Below, one piece after another: positions 44,854-58,866 of a stretch of DNA of 64,000 bases. This DNA is from Parietaria judaica. Its lineage: Eukaryota > Streptophyta > Magnoliopsida > Rosales > Urticaceae. The notes below the pieces were generated by a model. It was not told where the DNA came from. It ran no database searches and saw only the letters and a list, made by a program, of their open reading frames with translations. The DNA lies in assembly GCA_954871525.1 (NCBI GenBank), contig OX940864.1, forward strand, positions 15,866,001-15,930,000, written 5' to 3'. The position numbers and the translations under genes were made by a program. Position 1 is the stretch's first letter, and each line of letters opens with the position of its first letter.

Positions 44854-46852
44854 TTGAGTGTTTTTCAAATTTTTGTATGTTATGAGGCTCGAAGTTTATA
44901 ACTCAAAGGCACAAGTTCAAATACTCAATTACTAAAGTAGACCTTATGGACATCCCATAAGGAATTTCGAACATTGATTAGGATATCGTCGTAGATTTGA
45001 TTAAGTTTTCTCTTCTTATTGAATTATTTTCTATAAGTTGTACTCTATAATGTGAATGAGCACTTGTGTCAATATTATCAGGATGATGTTTGCATAGAGA
45101 CCAAAGACGGGACCAAACGATGCAAATTGATCGCTGTTCATGCCGGTTTGGAGCGAGGCAAAGATGTGAAAGAGCAGTTGGAGTTCTTGAGAGCGAGAGA
45201 CACGAGTGTGCCTAAAGTTCAGGCCCTTAGTGGAAGAAAAGATGTGTGGGACATCCCCAAGGTACCTTTTTCTCTCATTTAATTGGAGTTAATATGGTAT
45301 CCCCGGAATTCCAGTTCCGTGAAAATACGAAATCCAAGGATAGTATGGTAAATGGCCACTCAATTATGCTGATTTTGGTTGATACATTCCCTTAGCATCT
45401 TGCATTTTAGTTGATTTTGTGTTCCTCGTAGACTAAGAAATCTTTTGGGTTGAAAAATCATTGCAATTAATCACCTAAGACCTTATTAACACTAATTACC
45501 TAATGCGGTTAAGTACGATAATTGGACAAGGATATTCTTCTCCGATCCAAGTTTTGTTTCATTCGCCGTTTACGGCTTAGGGTTTAGGCCGTAAAAAGAA
45601 AAAAATTAGAGGCGTAACCAGTACCGGCCCTGAGGGTATATATGGTAGGCCCAAGACTATAATAGATTTGTAAATTAGGGGACCCACGATGGAAGAAAAA
45701 ACTATTGAGTGTATTGTGCTCACGTTTTACTGTTGTGAGGATATATAATATACACAATTCATATTAAAAAAAGGGTTAATTCATATTAAAAGTGGGCCAT
45801 GATGTGTAGTGTATTATTAGTGCGCTTGATTTTTTTTTTTTTATAATTACGATAGTGGCCCCAAAATCAGACTTCGCCTAGGGCCCCGATAAACTCAGGG
45901 CTGGCCCTGGGCGTAGCTGCTATAGCACGACAAGTTCTGAGGCGTAGCTGCAACTAGGGGTGAGCATGGGTTGGGTTGGGCCGCCCCGATGCTTTTTATG
46001 GACCCGACCCAATCACTTCGGGTTCCCAAAAAAATGCCCGATCCGACCCAAATTTTTTTAATGCCCGAACCAAACCGACCCGATAAAAAATCGGGTTGGG
46101 TTGGTTTGGGTCGCCATGGCCCGATTAATTAAAATTTAATCTTATGTAAAAAAAATATGAAAAAAATGCATCAATGTAACTCAAAATTCAAGTAAAAAAA
46201 TACCCCAAACAAATTTAATCAAACAAGCATACACTAAATAATGTAAAACATGAAAATGAGAGATTGAAGGGTCTTTGAATGTAAATAAAATTGAGGATGA
46301 GAAATTTTAAAAGACTATAGATTGCACTACTTGAATAAAAAATCAATATAAATTATATATTAATTATATTGGTCGGGTCGGAGACCCCAACCCGACCAAA
46401 GGTTTTGGACCCGACCCCGACCCGAATAATAGTCGGGTCCGGCCCGATCCGACCCAATTTTGAGCGGGTTAGATTGGGCGGGTTAGATTGGGGTCGGGTC
46501 TATAACGGATTGGGTTGGGCCATCGGGTTGGGTCTAAAATGCTCACCCCTAGCTGCAACTGTAAATTATTATCGTTATCCTAATGTAGTTAACTACTATA
46601 CATTAAGGTTTCGTTTCACGTTTTTAGTGCGTTTTCAAACTTTGTCATAATAACATAGAAGCTGGTTTTTATGTTGCATAGGAACTGGCTGAGACTCCGA
46701 CAATTGTAGTGAGCGGTCACCATGGAAAGCTTCACATTGAAGGCCTCAGGCTGATTATCGACGAAGGCGGTGGCTACCCCGACAAGCCAGTGGCCGCAAT
46801 AGTTCTTCCTTCAATGCAAATAGTACGCGACACGGACGATTTCTCTAAATAA
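42769..46852 (+). CDS. Calcineurin-like metallophosphoesterase (PPP-type fold), 311 aa
   Basis: Exons are 42769-43285, 44704-44771, 45082-45261 and 46682-46852. Phases fit (1, 0, 0) and the joined frame has 311 codons. Metal-binding motifs are in order: VGDIHGY (residues 11-17), LGDYCDRG (about 45-52), GNHDF (about 81-85), then VHAGLE in exon 3 and SGHHGKLH in exon 4. The protein looks like a complete two-metal phosphoesterase of a plant family with unknown substrate, probably soluble because no targeting peptide is evident. Exon 1 is extremely GC-rich, with nearly every third base G or C, while exons 2-4 are ordinary for the window. Intron 1 holds a degenerate second copy of the exon 1 end, and intron 3 holds two MITEs. 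A broken paralogue lies at 12049-14917. Confidence 0.92.
43881..43922 (+). pseudogene. Degenerate exon-1 tail inside intron 1
   Basis: TTCCGAGTCATATGGCATTG and the following bases repeat the end of the true exon 1 (43252-43285) with a one-base insertion and several changes. The donor GT is lost (CTTTAGAGG). The same remnant begins copy A at 12049. It marks the left edge of the segmental duplication. Confidence 0.8.
45619..45909. mobile_element. hAT MITE with CAG...CTG termini
   Basis: Left end CAGTACCGGCCCTGAGGG; right end inverted CAGGGCCAGCCCTGAG. These are typical plant hAT termini. The TSD is GGCGTAAC (45611-45618) and GGCGTAGC (45910-45917), one mismatch. The empty site GGCGTAGC is at 14581-14588 in copy A. 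It has no coding capacity. Confidence 0.92.
45955..46551. mobile_element. hAT-like MITE (597 bp), TAGGGGTGAGCAT termini
   Basis: Both ends are TAGGGGTGAGCAT in inverted orientation (the right end reads ATGCTCACCCCTA). The 8-bp TSD GCTGCAAC is exact (45947-45954 and 46552-46559), and the empty site is at 14618-14625 in copy A. The ends are dense in GGGTTGGGT and CCCGACC motifs around an AT-rich core. Confidence 0.94.
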
Positions 46853-49800
46853 TTCTCCGGACTTGCTGATAATTTTGCCTTACTGACGCTCATATTTTCT
46901 TGTTTCTGTCACATATTGATATATAGAAATACAGTAATATGTGTTAAAAGGTAGCATTTACTCTCCTCTCTCCATGTATACAACTACAAGCAATAAGTAA
47001 GGTGTGTTGACTAATAATAAAAAGAGTAATTGGCAGCGACCCCTCAAATTTTTTTACAGTGTGCAATATGCCTTTTGAATTTCATTTTAGTACAATCTGC
47101 TCTTTAAACTTTCACTTACAGTGCACTTCTGCCATCGAACTTTTGTTTGTGGTGTACTTTGTTATTCAACTTTCACTGAGTTACAGAGTATGTTAGACTT
47201 GCTATTTGTGGCGCAACATATTATCGATAATAGACCGAACACTATATTTTGATGTTTTTATAAAAACCGAAAACTTGAAAAGATAAAATTGCTTTCACGG
47301 TATATTTCGTATTCAAATCAGTGTATTTCTTTTGATTACAGAGCATGACAAATAAAATTCAGGGTTAAAACTACATCAAACTAAAATTAGGAGAAGATTG
47401 TGCCAATTTCTCCTCAACTTTGGAACTGCTTTTGTTTTTATCATTATTCTCCTCGGCTTAATAAGTAGTTAGAGTCCAAGTACTTCAGTCCAAACTAACA
47501 GTAACGTAAGGTAAATCTTGAACGTTTAATTGCTTCAAACTGATATTTATACTAAGCCAAAACAAAAAATCATTAATAGAATTTTTTTGTTTTCCGAAAA
47601 CCGATTAAACTCTGACTGATTAAAATCGCAAACCAAATTAAAGTGATTAAAATCGAACAATATTAAAATATGATTTTTGGTTTTTATATGAATTGTAAGA
47701 ATTCTACCTGTGTTATTTATGTGTTTTTCGATCTTATTACTTCTTTTATAATAATTATGTGTAGTGAATCTTAAAAAGATAAATGTCGTAAAAAAATTTG
47801 GGCCACACCCAAATGTGCACAGTAAAATAATTCTTTTTGTATATAAAAAAAAAAACTTACAAAATATTAATATTATGTTTGTATTTCATCTCACAATAAT
47901 TTAAGAAGCCAATAATTTTACTTAAAATCCGTTAAATATTGTGTAGGACTTGCTTGATGGAAAAACTACATAAGAACGGAACACGTAAAGTCGGACTATA
48001 GAGAAAAAACTAGTTATTTAGCATGATAGGTGGGTCCAATCCACTTGACACCTCTAAAGTGAGCCTTCAAATCTCCAGTATCTTATAATTACTAGTTATT
48101 TTACCATTTCAAGTCTCTAAAAGTCTCTTCAGATATTACTGAACCCATGAGAGTGATTAAAAAGGATCATTAGATTCAAACAAGTTTTCTAGAAGCTTTT
48201 TTTAGTAGGATAGCTTGAAAGAATGAGTCTTTCAAAGAAAAATTATTTATTTGAAATTTATAAGTGTTAGTTAGGATGTTGTTATTCATTCTCATACATA
48301 ATATCGTATAGTTAAACATAAAAATAATCATGTTTATATAATAATTTTCCAGATACTCTATTAATTTTATTCGGATTCATTCATTTAATAATCACTTTTA
48401 TAATTTAAAAAAAAAATCTTACACGTATTATATATGGTGCGCAACATGTATTTATTAGCAACATTAATGTAGACACTTGAAGTATAGCACGTATTCATTG
48501 ACTATTATCATTTGTAAGAGAGAAAAATCAAATCGTGTATGCTTTACATACTTTTTTTTCACGTAATTTTATCATTAAAAAAAAATATACTCTTGACCTG
48601 TTGCGCTACATGGATCAATTGCTCCGAATATGCTTCAATTATTATCTTTTATATGCTTATAAAGCTGTATATAAAATAAAGATCCACATTCGGTATCGGA
48701 AATTAATTACTAATAAATCAATAATTTTAACTATATTATGTTTTTGTCTTATTCAAGATTACTTTATTAAATTATTATTCTATCAATTAATAATTTTAAT
48801 AATCTAATTTTATATTATTAATTTCTCAACGTTTAATTTTCACCGTATATTTCATTACTTAGTTGTATTAAGAGTAGAAATGCACCTTAAACTTTCGTTC
48901 AATCACTAGTCGCTAAAAAATGCCAAAAAAATATTAATTCGGGCGTAACACATAATTTATTTTGCGGTAGCTTTATTAATTATTTTACAAAAAAAAATAA
49001 AAATTTAGGATTGTCATCCAAATTTGTCTTCATGTACTTTATTTTTTAATTAATAAACCCACGAAATATCCAAAAATTACTTAAGATTTATAGGAACTAC
49101 TCATCATACTTTCAAACAATTCATTTATACTCATTTGTAAAAAAAAAATGGACCATATTAACCCTAATATAATTTTATTTATTTATTTTCGTATATTAAT
49201 TATTTATTATATATTTTAATTTTTGAAATTAAATTATCCTAAAATTTTGGTTGAAAACTTCTCCTAGTAATTAGGTTTTCATTTAATTTTGTTACTTTAA
49301 CTTAAAATCTTTATCATTTATTTGAAAAAATTTCTCTTTCTTCGTCATTCACTCGCCCGACTCTCCATTGCTTCTCTCTTATGTCGCGTCTCTCCTCCTC
49401 CTCTGTCGCGCATCCTTCCTCCATCGCCCTCCATCGCGGTCGACCTCCGTTACGCCTCCTTCCTCCGTTGCGCATCCTTCCTTTGTCGCCCTCCGCTGCG
49501 CCTCCTTTCCCGTCGCGCCGTCTTCTCTCCGTCGCCTAAAAGCATGTTCGCCCAAAAGCTTGCTCGTTCGTGAAAATCCATCTCAGTAAGTCCAAAATTA
49601 TTTGCTTATGTTCGATTAATTTCACTGCATGTGGATTTAACCCAGTTAATTTATTTCTTGTCAAAAGCTCGTTGGCCATCGATCGCCGTCTCTCGGTCGT
49701 GAAGCTCCGGTCCGACATTCTCCTTTTGTTCGCTGTCTCTCGGTCACCGAATCAAACACGGTAAGATTTTTTATTTTGGTAAATGGTTTTACACGATTTT

Positions 49801-52800
49801 AGATTGGTAATATTTCTCGGAGTGGTAATATTTTTTGTAAATGGTTTTACACGATTTTTGTAAATTAGTAGGACTTCCCGCTATCCCGCTAAAGACTTTT
49901 TCGATTACTGTAACTCCCCCGATGCCGTGCCCGGCATCGCCACGCCGTGATTCACCATGTTTATGTGCTCTGAATTCAGAGCTCTGACATACTCGACCTC
50001 GCCATGACATTATCTCAGTAATTAGGATCTTTTTTTACACGATTTTGGAGTGGTAAAAGGTTTTGTAAATGGTTTTACATGATTTTTGTAAATGATTTTA
50101 CAGTTTTATTCGTCAATTTTTGTAATTTAATTTACAATTTCAAATTGCATATACATATACAATTTATGTTTTTTGATTCTACATCAATTTGTGCTCATTA
50201 TTTCTTATGAATTTAGGAATTGAAATCAACTAAACCTTCGAAGGCGTAGACAATTTCTTACGTGCGCTCAAAATCGTCATCTTCGAAAGGTAACAAGTAT
50301 GTTATATCACGTATTTTATGATTGCTTGACAATCAAAGAGAAATTAATGATATTTTTTGCTCAAATTGTATTTGTAGATGTTTATCATCATCGTGTAATT
50401 TGTGGATTAACATATTTAAAGCTTAGTTTGAATTGAAATGTGTGTAATTTTAGTTTGAAATGTGTTGTGTTTTTAATTGCAACTTGTAATTTCAGTTTCA
50501 TATAATTTTACGGGAATCCAACAAGCCACGAGCCCAAGTGTTAAGGACGTAGACACAAGGTTGCGAAAAACGTACTATACTCGACGGACCACACCTCCAA
50601 ACACAAGTAGAGAAAAAATGTTGTTGTGATTTTAGTTCGTTTTTTATCGTAGCTTTACGTTTGAGTGTTGTAAATGTGAAAAATGTTGTCTAAAGTCAAG
50701 CTTTAAAGGTATTTTGGTAAAATCTAATAATAATTAAAATTTCAATTTCTGATTGTAATTTTATACACAAATAAATAATTGTAAATACATTTCGTAAATA
50801 TACGTGGGAACATACAGAAAATATATTTACAGTTTTTCGTAAATATATTTACAGTTTCTAGAATTTCGTAAAAATATTTACATTTCAACAGGTTTAACAT
50901 TTTAATAAAATTTCGTAAATATATTTATAGTTTTTTAAATATATGTAAATATACTCACCAACAATTACGTTTCGTGTGAGATCCTTGGATTATTGTGTGT
51001 TTATTTCCTTTTAAGCCTTTGATTTATGTACATGGGACGATGAATAAGTAAATATATTTAGGTAAAAATACATACTCGTAAATATTGAATCGCAAAAATA
51101 GTTACGTAAATGGCAGAAAAATTGCAGAGAATTGATTTGAAATTTTGTTTTTGAAATACTGATTAATAGGGGAGAAAAATTCGAAAATAATATTGATTTA
51201 TAGGGACAAAAATTCGAAAATTAAATCATTAAAATAAGGAGTATTAATTCAAAAAATATTTGTTTAATCGTTAAAATAGGAAGGATAAATTTTAATTATT
51301 TAGTTTGCTACATTTAAGAAAAAATATTTGTTTTTTATTTTAATTTAAAAAAAACGAATTAAGATTAAACGTGGGTTAAAGTAAAAAGTTATTTAAAAAT
51401 TAGAAGGGCATATTAGTCCATGTTTCAATTTGTTGGTGATTATGATGACTATAATTAAAAATTGGCATTTTTTAAAAAAAATTAGTCACAAATGGACATT
51501 TGTCTCGTTAAGAACCATTTGCCTCATTTATCCTTTCTTAATTGATTCACAATAGTCTAATATTGAGTATATTAATCTCATTACTAATAAGAATACTCGC
51601 AAGGTCATATTGTCAAAGTCTTTATCTATATATAGAAAATTGTACTTAACCCCTAAAAGGTAGATTCTCAATCTCAACCATTGAGTGAGCTATGAACCTC
51701 AAGGGACTTTTTCAAAGTTTATAAGGCATTGCAGCCAAATATTAAAGTTTAGGGGCAAAATAACCACGTGCAAAAGCTCAGGGGCATACCTCGAATTACT
51801 CATATGCCAACACTGAATTTGTTCAGAAAACTTTAATATTAACTGTACATATCATGAAATCCGTAGACATCACATAAGGTTCAATCATGATGACTGACTT
51901 GGTAGTTGGTTGGTACTTAGTAATTCAATTAATGCAAAAATATATATATATAAAAAAAATATTAATGTAAAAATAAAATTGAAAAATCTAGATAATTGGG
52001 ACTCAAAATGAGTGCTCCTTTACATTATTGTAAATTTGATCAATAGTGCCACATGTTCTTACACTGAATATATCTAAGTCATGCGATTTGGGACTAACAG
52101 TAAATAGCTCATACCCAATTTAATGAACTTGGTTGATCAATGCCGAGTCTAATGAAAAACAAATGGCCATAAATACCTAATCCTTTGAAAATGGCATTTA
52201 TTAGTATCACTATTGATATTGATTTTAACCAAAAACAAATCAAAGGCGGTACGTATCATGACCATATTAAAGACAACATGATACCACCGTCAATTCTCTT
52301 AATTCACTTGCGTGTGTCCATATCTAGATATAGATTAAAAAAAAAAAAAAAAAAAAAAAAAAGATATTTAGGGTATGAGTATCAAGTCTTACTACTAATG
52401 TGTTATCATATTTAAAAAGAAAATAGCGGCAATAGCTTTTAGATTATAAAACGATATTGATGTCTAATTTTCATCCTCGTCGAGTTGATATAATGTTAAA
52501 ATAAAGATATACGTACTTCTCTTGTTTAATAAAAAAAAAATATTGATTACTAGATATTTTTTAGAGTTTAATTATAAATATGTCTAATCATATAATAAAC
52601 ATTAACGCGACATAGACAAATTGACGGAATTAAGTACATGTGACAGGGACCATGGCCCCTATATGTTGATTTTGAATTTAATAAATACAATAGTACGTAA
52701 TAAGGGAAAAAAAAAACTTTAAACTAAGACTAATATATAGTAATTGCCTCCCCTATAAATGATTAATACATGTATTTTTAGATGATTTTGCCCCTTTATT

Positions 52801-53439
52801 CTAAATTCCTAATTCCATCCCTACATAAACATATTGGACATGGGCAATAATTTGTGACTTTTGAGTATTATTACTGCTAGAAAAATAATATTGAGAATAT
52901 ATGTATAGTAGGAATTACCTCCACGAATTAATATTATTAGACCACAAAAATTTATTATAAATTACTAATTTATCATTTGATAATTTTATAATATTAATTA
53001 GAACTGATATCATATAAAATATTATTTAATTAAAACTATTATTGTATCAAAAAATAATTTAATAAAATTATAAGATATATATACACAAACGTCTTAAGAG
53101 GAAAACAGGTAAAATGAATATTGGTGAATGATCAATTCACAAGTTAAGACATAATCTTAACTTGAGATGGATGTGATCAGTTTAGGTGTGAATGATTAGA
53201 AAATGACAAAATGGTAGCATTTAAATACATGCTTTGTCAAAACTAAACTTTTGATCCAATGGTTAAATTATTAATATATTGATAAATCCTATAGAAAATA
53301 CATTATTAATATAGTGTTACTCTCATTTTTATAATATCTGTATATACATGGTTGTTTGTGGTACAAACGTGGTATATTATAATTTAAAAAACAGTGCTGG
53401 CATTACTACAAGCTGGCATTATGTATGACACGTTAACCT
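46853..53439. other. Intergenic DNA, copy B
   Basis: Matches copy A from 14918 to 22270. It includes the C/T-rich block and possible small exons (49320-50630). The 17663-type frame is interrupted here. An A run occurs at 52338-52362. No supported gene. Confidence 0.6.
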
Positions 53440-54461
53440 CTCCTTAAAAAGCTGCTCTGACTTAATCATACTAAATCCAACATTTAATCAATAACTAATT
53501 ATGATTATTAGTTCATTAATAAGATATTTGAGTATAAATACTCAATCTTTCATCAAATGTTTTGACATATTCAATCAATCTCTTTTTCTAGCTGCAATGG
53601 TACCCAAAGGCCACAAATTACAATATTGAGGTCCAATTTTGTCAATGTCTCATTAAGATCTTTTGTACAAGGGACATGTGTACGTTTACAATTAAATTGC
53701 AAAAAATTCAATCATCCAGCATTTTTATTACATTTGAGATTTTCATGTATCTCTACCTTGACATAACATTAACTCGACATTGACAAAATTAGACCTCGAT
53801 CGATATTGTTTTGTGACTTTTAGTACTATTGCCGCTAAAAAAAATAGATTGATAATATACGGAAACACTGACTTGGTAAAAGAAATGATATTTATGCCGC
53901 ATTATCATTTATGTAATCATAAACATAGAAATACATCATAGCTCCTACATGAATATACATGATCTCGTCTTGATCGTACCTTGAGTTAGTTAAAATCCCA
54001 TGAAAATTGTGATACCAATAATTACTTTTGTACTTATATATCAAATATATTATACTTCCTAAAAAATGAATATCAGTAAATATTATTTATATTAAATTCC
54101 ACGATTAAAATAATACTAAGAAGAATAATTATATAGCCGGCAAACAATATGGAACAATTATATGTGACATCCATAAACATTTATATGTAGTTGTGGAGAC
54201 AACAAGATGACAGGCAATTAGGCAAACACATGTAAATATAAATACACACATATATATATATATATATATATAAACACGCACACATATAGTAGTTACTATC
54301 TATATATCTTTATATATATATATATATCCAACGTAGGATTGATTTTCTGAGCTTACAGTCGAGACTGTTACAAAACTATAAGTTATTAACGACCATGTTA
54401 TAGCCAATATATATATTGTTGTTGTTGGGTTGTGACAACGACAATATAAGACGCATACGTG

Positions 54462-54469
54462 TATATAAA
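54462..54469 (+). promoter_or_regulatory. TATA box of the ABCG gene
   Basis: TATATAAA lies 82 bp before the ATG, which would put transcription start near 54495-54500. The same box is conserved in the orphan promoter at 35249-35256. Confidence 0.7.
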
Positions 54470-54550
54470 CACTCGCACACAAACTTGGACAAGAGTTGAT
54501 CAGTGCAGAATTGACTGATCTGAACCGAGCGTCTCGAATCCTCGGCGGAG

Positions 54551-57500
54551 ATGTTGGAACCGTCGGCAGAGGACGATCAGCAATGGGTGGCGATCCAGAG
54601 GCTCCCGACGTTCGACCGGATGAGGAAAGCCGTGCTCAAAGAGTCGCTCGACAACGGAAGCTTCGTCAACGGCCAGGTCGACGTGGCCAAGCTCGGGGCC
54701 CTCCAGAAACGGCACCTCCTCGACAGCCTCCTCAGGCACGTCGACGAAGATAACGAGGATTTTCTCCGCCGGATCAGAGAAAGAACCGACCGGTGAGATC
54801 TCGATGTTTTCGCCTCAAATTTATTAACATAATCCAAGAGGCGACATATGAACATTGTTCTACGTGTTTACCTATGCACCACATATTATATATGATATGA
54901 CTTTAATATATATATATATATATTTGGATTTCAGGGTTGGAATTGAGAGTCCGAAAATTGAAGTAAGATATGAAGGATTATCGGTCGATGGAAATGTTTA
55001 TATTGGAAGTCGAGCTCTTCCTACTCTACTTAATGCCACCTTAAACACCTTTGAGGTATTTAATATCAATATATATATATATATATATATAGGTATATAT
55101 AATGTGCTGTATTTGATTGTTTTTTCATTGGAATATATCAGAGTATTCTGGGTTTGGATCGAATCATGTCGTCGAAGAAGAGGAAGATCAAGATACTCGA
55201 TAATGTGAGCGGGATCGTCAGACCAACAAGGTATGGTTTGCCATTAATGATGAGCATTTCTCGATGTTATTCATGAAATTGATGTCTTAAATTATGTCAG
55301 TAATTAGTGTTGACTTTTTCTATATAATCATAAATATCTCAATCTCATCATGAACAGTACTGGCTGCCCACCTAACGTATTAATTATAAGCCATATTGAC
55401 TCATTTTTTTCAAGGAATAATAGCCGTGAAATTACATATTTTGATTATTTTTTTTAGTAGCATAAAATTATTTTATTTTTCACGGGGAAAATCTTCAGTG
55501 TCTGCTTCTCTTTATAATTTTGTTTATTTTTTCAATTGATTTTATAAAATTTAGATGAGTCTTTTAATCTCAGAGACATGTCATTTTTATAATAATAAGA
55601 AAAATCAAATATTTCTTTTCTTGTTTTCTACTGACAGAATTTTAACAAGTGAATAAAATTTATAGAAGTAAATAAAATATATAGTAGATATAATGAATTT
55701 TGAGCCTGAGAAAAGGTTGAGTTTACGACACTGTAAAAATGAAAATATTATTTAATTCTGCTACTATATTTGTATGTATATATATATACAATATATATAT
55801 ATATATATATTGTATATGTGAATGATATGATTGAATTTTGGTGGTTTAATCCAGGATGACTTTACTTCTGGGGCCACCAGGGGCAGGCAAAACAACCCTT
55901 TTGCTTGCACTTGCAGGGAAGCTCGATCAGGATCTTAAGGTGCATTTCTTGATTTTCAAGCCTTTGACATCTAATTTATCTTCTATATATCGTAAAGTAG
56001 GGCCGCAATTGGGACCGGATATCGGGTTTTTGCATTTTTCTTAATAAGATTATGTTTTGGAAAAGTCAAGTTTTCTTTTTAATGACATGGGACCGGGCCA
56101 AAGCCGGACCAAACTATTGCTCTCTAAAATATCTCAATAAATAATTTACACTCATTTTTTAAATTCTTAAGAAACTAAAAAAAATCTTTTAAACATATAG
56201 TTAAAAGTTAAAACATCAAATAATACATAGTATTATGTCAATATAAAATTCAAAAGGAAAATTTAAAGAAAATATAAAAAAAATATTAAAATCAGGTACT
56301 AGTGGCCGGGATCATAAAATTGTCCAGCTTACGAACAGGAGGTGAAAACTACCCAAAATTGAAAATTCATATAAAATTTTAGTACACTTCGGAATTGGAC
56401 TTTAGTAAAATTTTGTAAATTCATATAAATTCAGAACTGAACTAGAACATTTTTTTTTATATATATGTATAAATTCATATGAATTTTAATTTAAACGCCC
56501 CCTACCCCCCCTATTTTTACTAAAATCTAAATTTAATCCCCTAAGTGTAATTTCTCTAATAAAAAAATTAACTACCCCTCTCCAAGTGTAATTCTTGGTT
56601 CCGCCACTACTTCGGGTAAAAATTGAAACCCTATTACGGGCAATATTATTTCTAACATACTGATGGGATGAATTTTTGTGACAAGGTATCTGGGAAAGTG
56701 ACATATTGTGGACATGAACTTGATGAATTTGTTCCGCAAAGAACGTGTGCCTATGTTGGCCAACACGATCTTCACTCCGGAGAGATGACGGTGCGAGAGA
56801 CATTCGATTTCTCTGGTCGGGTTTTCGGAGTCGGGTCGAGGTCCGACACCTTGAGAGAAGTTTTGAGAAGAGAGAAAGAGGCCGGAATCAAACCGGATCC
56901 TGAGATCGATGCGTTCATGAAGGCCACCGCAATGTCGGGTCACGAGTCCAGCATACTCACAGATTATGTTCTCAAGGCTAGTTTACTAAATCCATTTTTT
57001 CATTTGTTTGTATATTTATTAAATCAATATAATTTTTCTCAGTCTATAAGTAAAATTCTCAATAGAGATTACGAAAGATAAGTTTCTGATCATTTAGCTA
57101 ATGCTGGCAATAGATACTTGGCTTGGAAAATTGTGCGGACACTATCGTCGGCGACATGATGAGACGGGGAATTTCCGGTGGTGAGAAAAAGCGTACGACC
57201 GTCGGTAAGTTCTAACAACAATAAAAAAGATGATTATATAATATATATATATAGTTTGATGTTTCTTTTTGTAGGAACATTTAACAAAAGAATAGGTCTC
57301 GCTTTAAAGTCAATGAGACTCGCTCCCTTAACATGTCAAAAATATTCGATTATCAATGATTGGTGTAGTTTTCAATTTCATTTAAGTTTTATTTTAATAA
57401 CAATTATACCAGTCCCCTCTATCCTTATTAATTTTTAAGTAAATAAAAAAAAAACAAATCCGAAATTTTCCTGTTTAAAAATATTATTTAAGTTTTGTAA

Positions 57501-58829
57501 ATGTAGTATTATTCCACAAGCACGTCCTCTATTAACATATTCAAAACTATTTTCTTATTATACATATGAAAAAATAACTAATTAACTCAACATTTTTCAA
57601 TGTAAGGCCTGAAAACTAAATTATTATACACATTTTTGCTTGTTACTACATGTCTGCAAATTTAGTAACATACTTCAAACACGTCCTCTAATCTCTAACT
57701 CGTTTTTATATAAATTTGAAAAATAAAATAATGTAAATGCTTTCAAAACAAAGAAAACATACCGCTAGTTGAGTTATATCTTCTTCACAATATTCATTCA
57801 TCTTACATTCTAAAACAGACATGAACTTTTGCAGGGGAGATGTTAGTGGGACCCACCAAAGTTCTGTTCATGGACGAAATCTCGACGGGGCTAGACAGCT
57901 CAACGACATACCGAATCTGCAACTTCATGAGGCAAATGGTTCACATCTCCGACACAACAATGGTGGTCTCTCTCCTTCAGCCGGCACCGGAGACATACGA
58001 CCTCTTCGACGACATTATTCTCCTCTCTGAAGGCCAAATCATCTACCAAGGGCCTCGTGAGCATGTGCTGGAGTTCTTCGAGCACGTGGGATTCACATGC
58101 CCAGACCGGAAAGGCGTAGCCGACTTTCTCCAAGAAGTCACGTCGAAGAAGGACCAACGACAGTACTGGTCGAAACACGACAAACCCTACACGTACGTTT
58201 CTACTGTAGAATTTGTACGTGCTTTCAAAGCGTTCCACGTCGGATTAGAGTTGGAGAGTGAGCTCGAATTTCCGTACGAAAGGTCAAAAGCTCCGAAAGC
58301 AGCTTTGGTCAAGGACAAGTACGGGATTTCGTCCAAGAATTTGTTCAAGGCGTGCTTTTCGAGGGAATGGCTTCTAATGAAGCGTAACTCGGTGGTGTAT
58401 ATATTCAAGATGGTTCAAATCGTCGTAACAGCGTCGGTGACATTGTCGGTGTTCTTCAGGACAGAAATGCCTGTCGGGACTTTACCGGACGGTCAGAAGT
58501 TCATCGGAGCGCTCTATTTTGGTCTTATCAACATAATGTTCAACGGTTTGATCGAGATGGCATTAACGGTTTTGAGGCTTCCCATGTTCTACAAGCAGCG
58601 GGATTTCTTGTTTTACCCAGCATGGGCTTTTGCCTTGCCCATTTGGGTTTTGAGAGTTCCTATATCTTTTGTGGAGTCGGCAATTTGGATCGTTCTTACG
58701 TACTACACTGTCGGATTCGCTCCGGCCGCTTCAAGGTAACTACGTAGATATTGAAGTATCAGGCCTCTTATTTTTACAAATCTGAATTATTTCTATAACC
58801 TATTATTCTTCGTAAATTTATATAATATA

Positions 58830-58866
<37 letters not shown>

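Larger units (their letters stand above)
43881..54502 (+). repeat. Segmental duplication, copy B
   Basis: Direct match to 12049-35289 once insertions are removed. Copy B uniquely carries MITEs at 45619-45909 and 45955-46551, and short extra stretches near 51260-51370 and 52010-52085. It lacks all four copy-A insertions. Unlike copy A, it is attached to a complete exon 1 on the left and a complete ABCG gene on the right. Confidence 0.95.
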
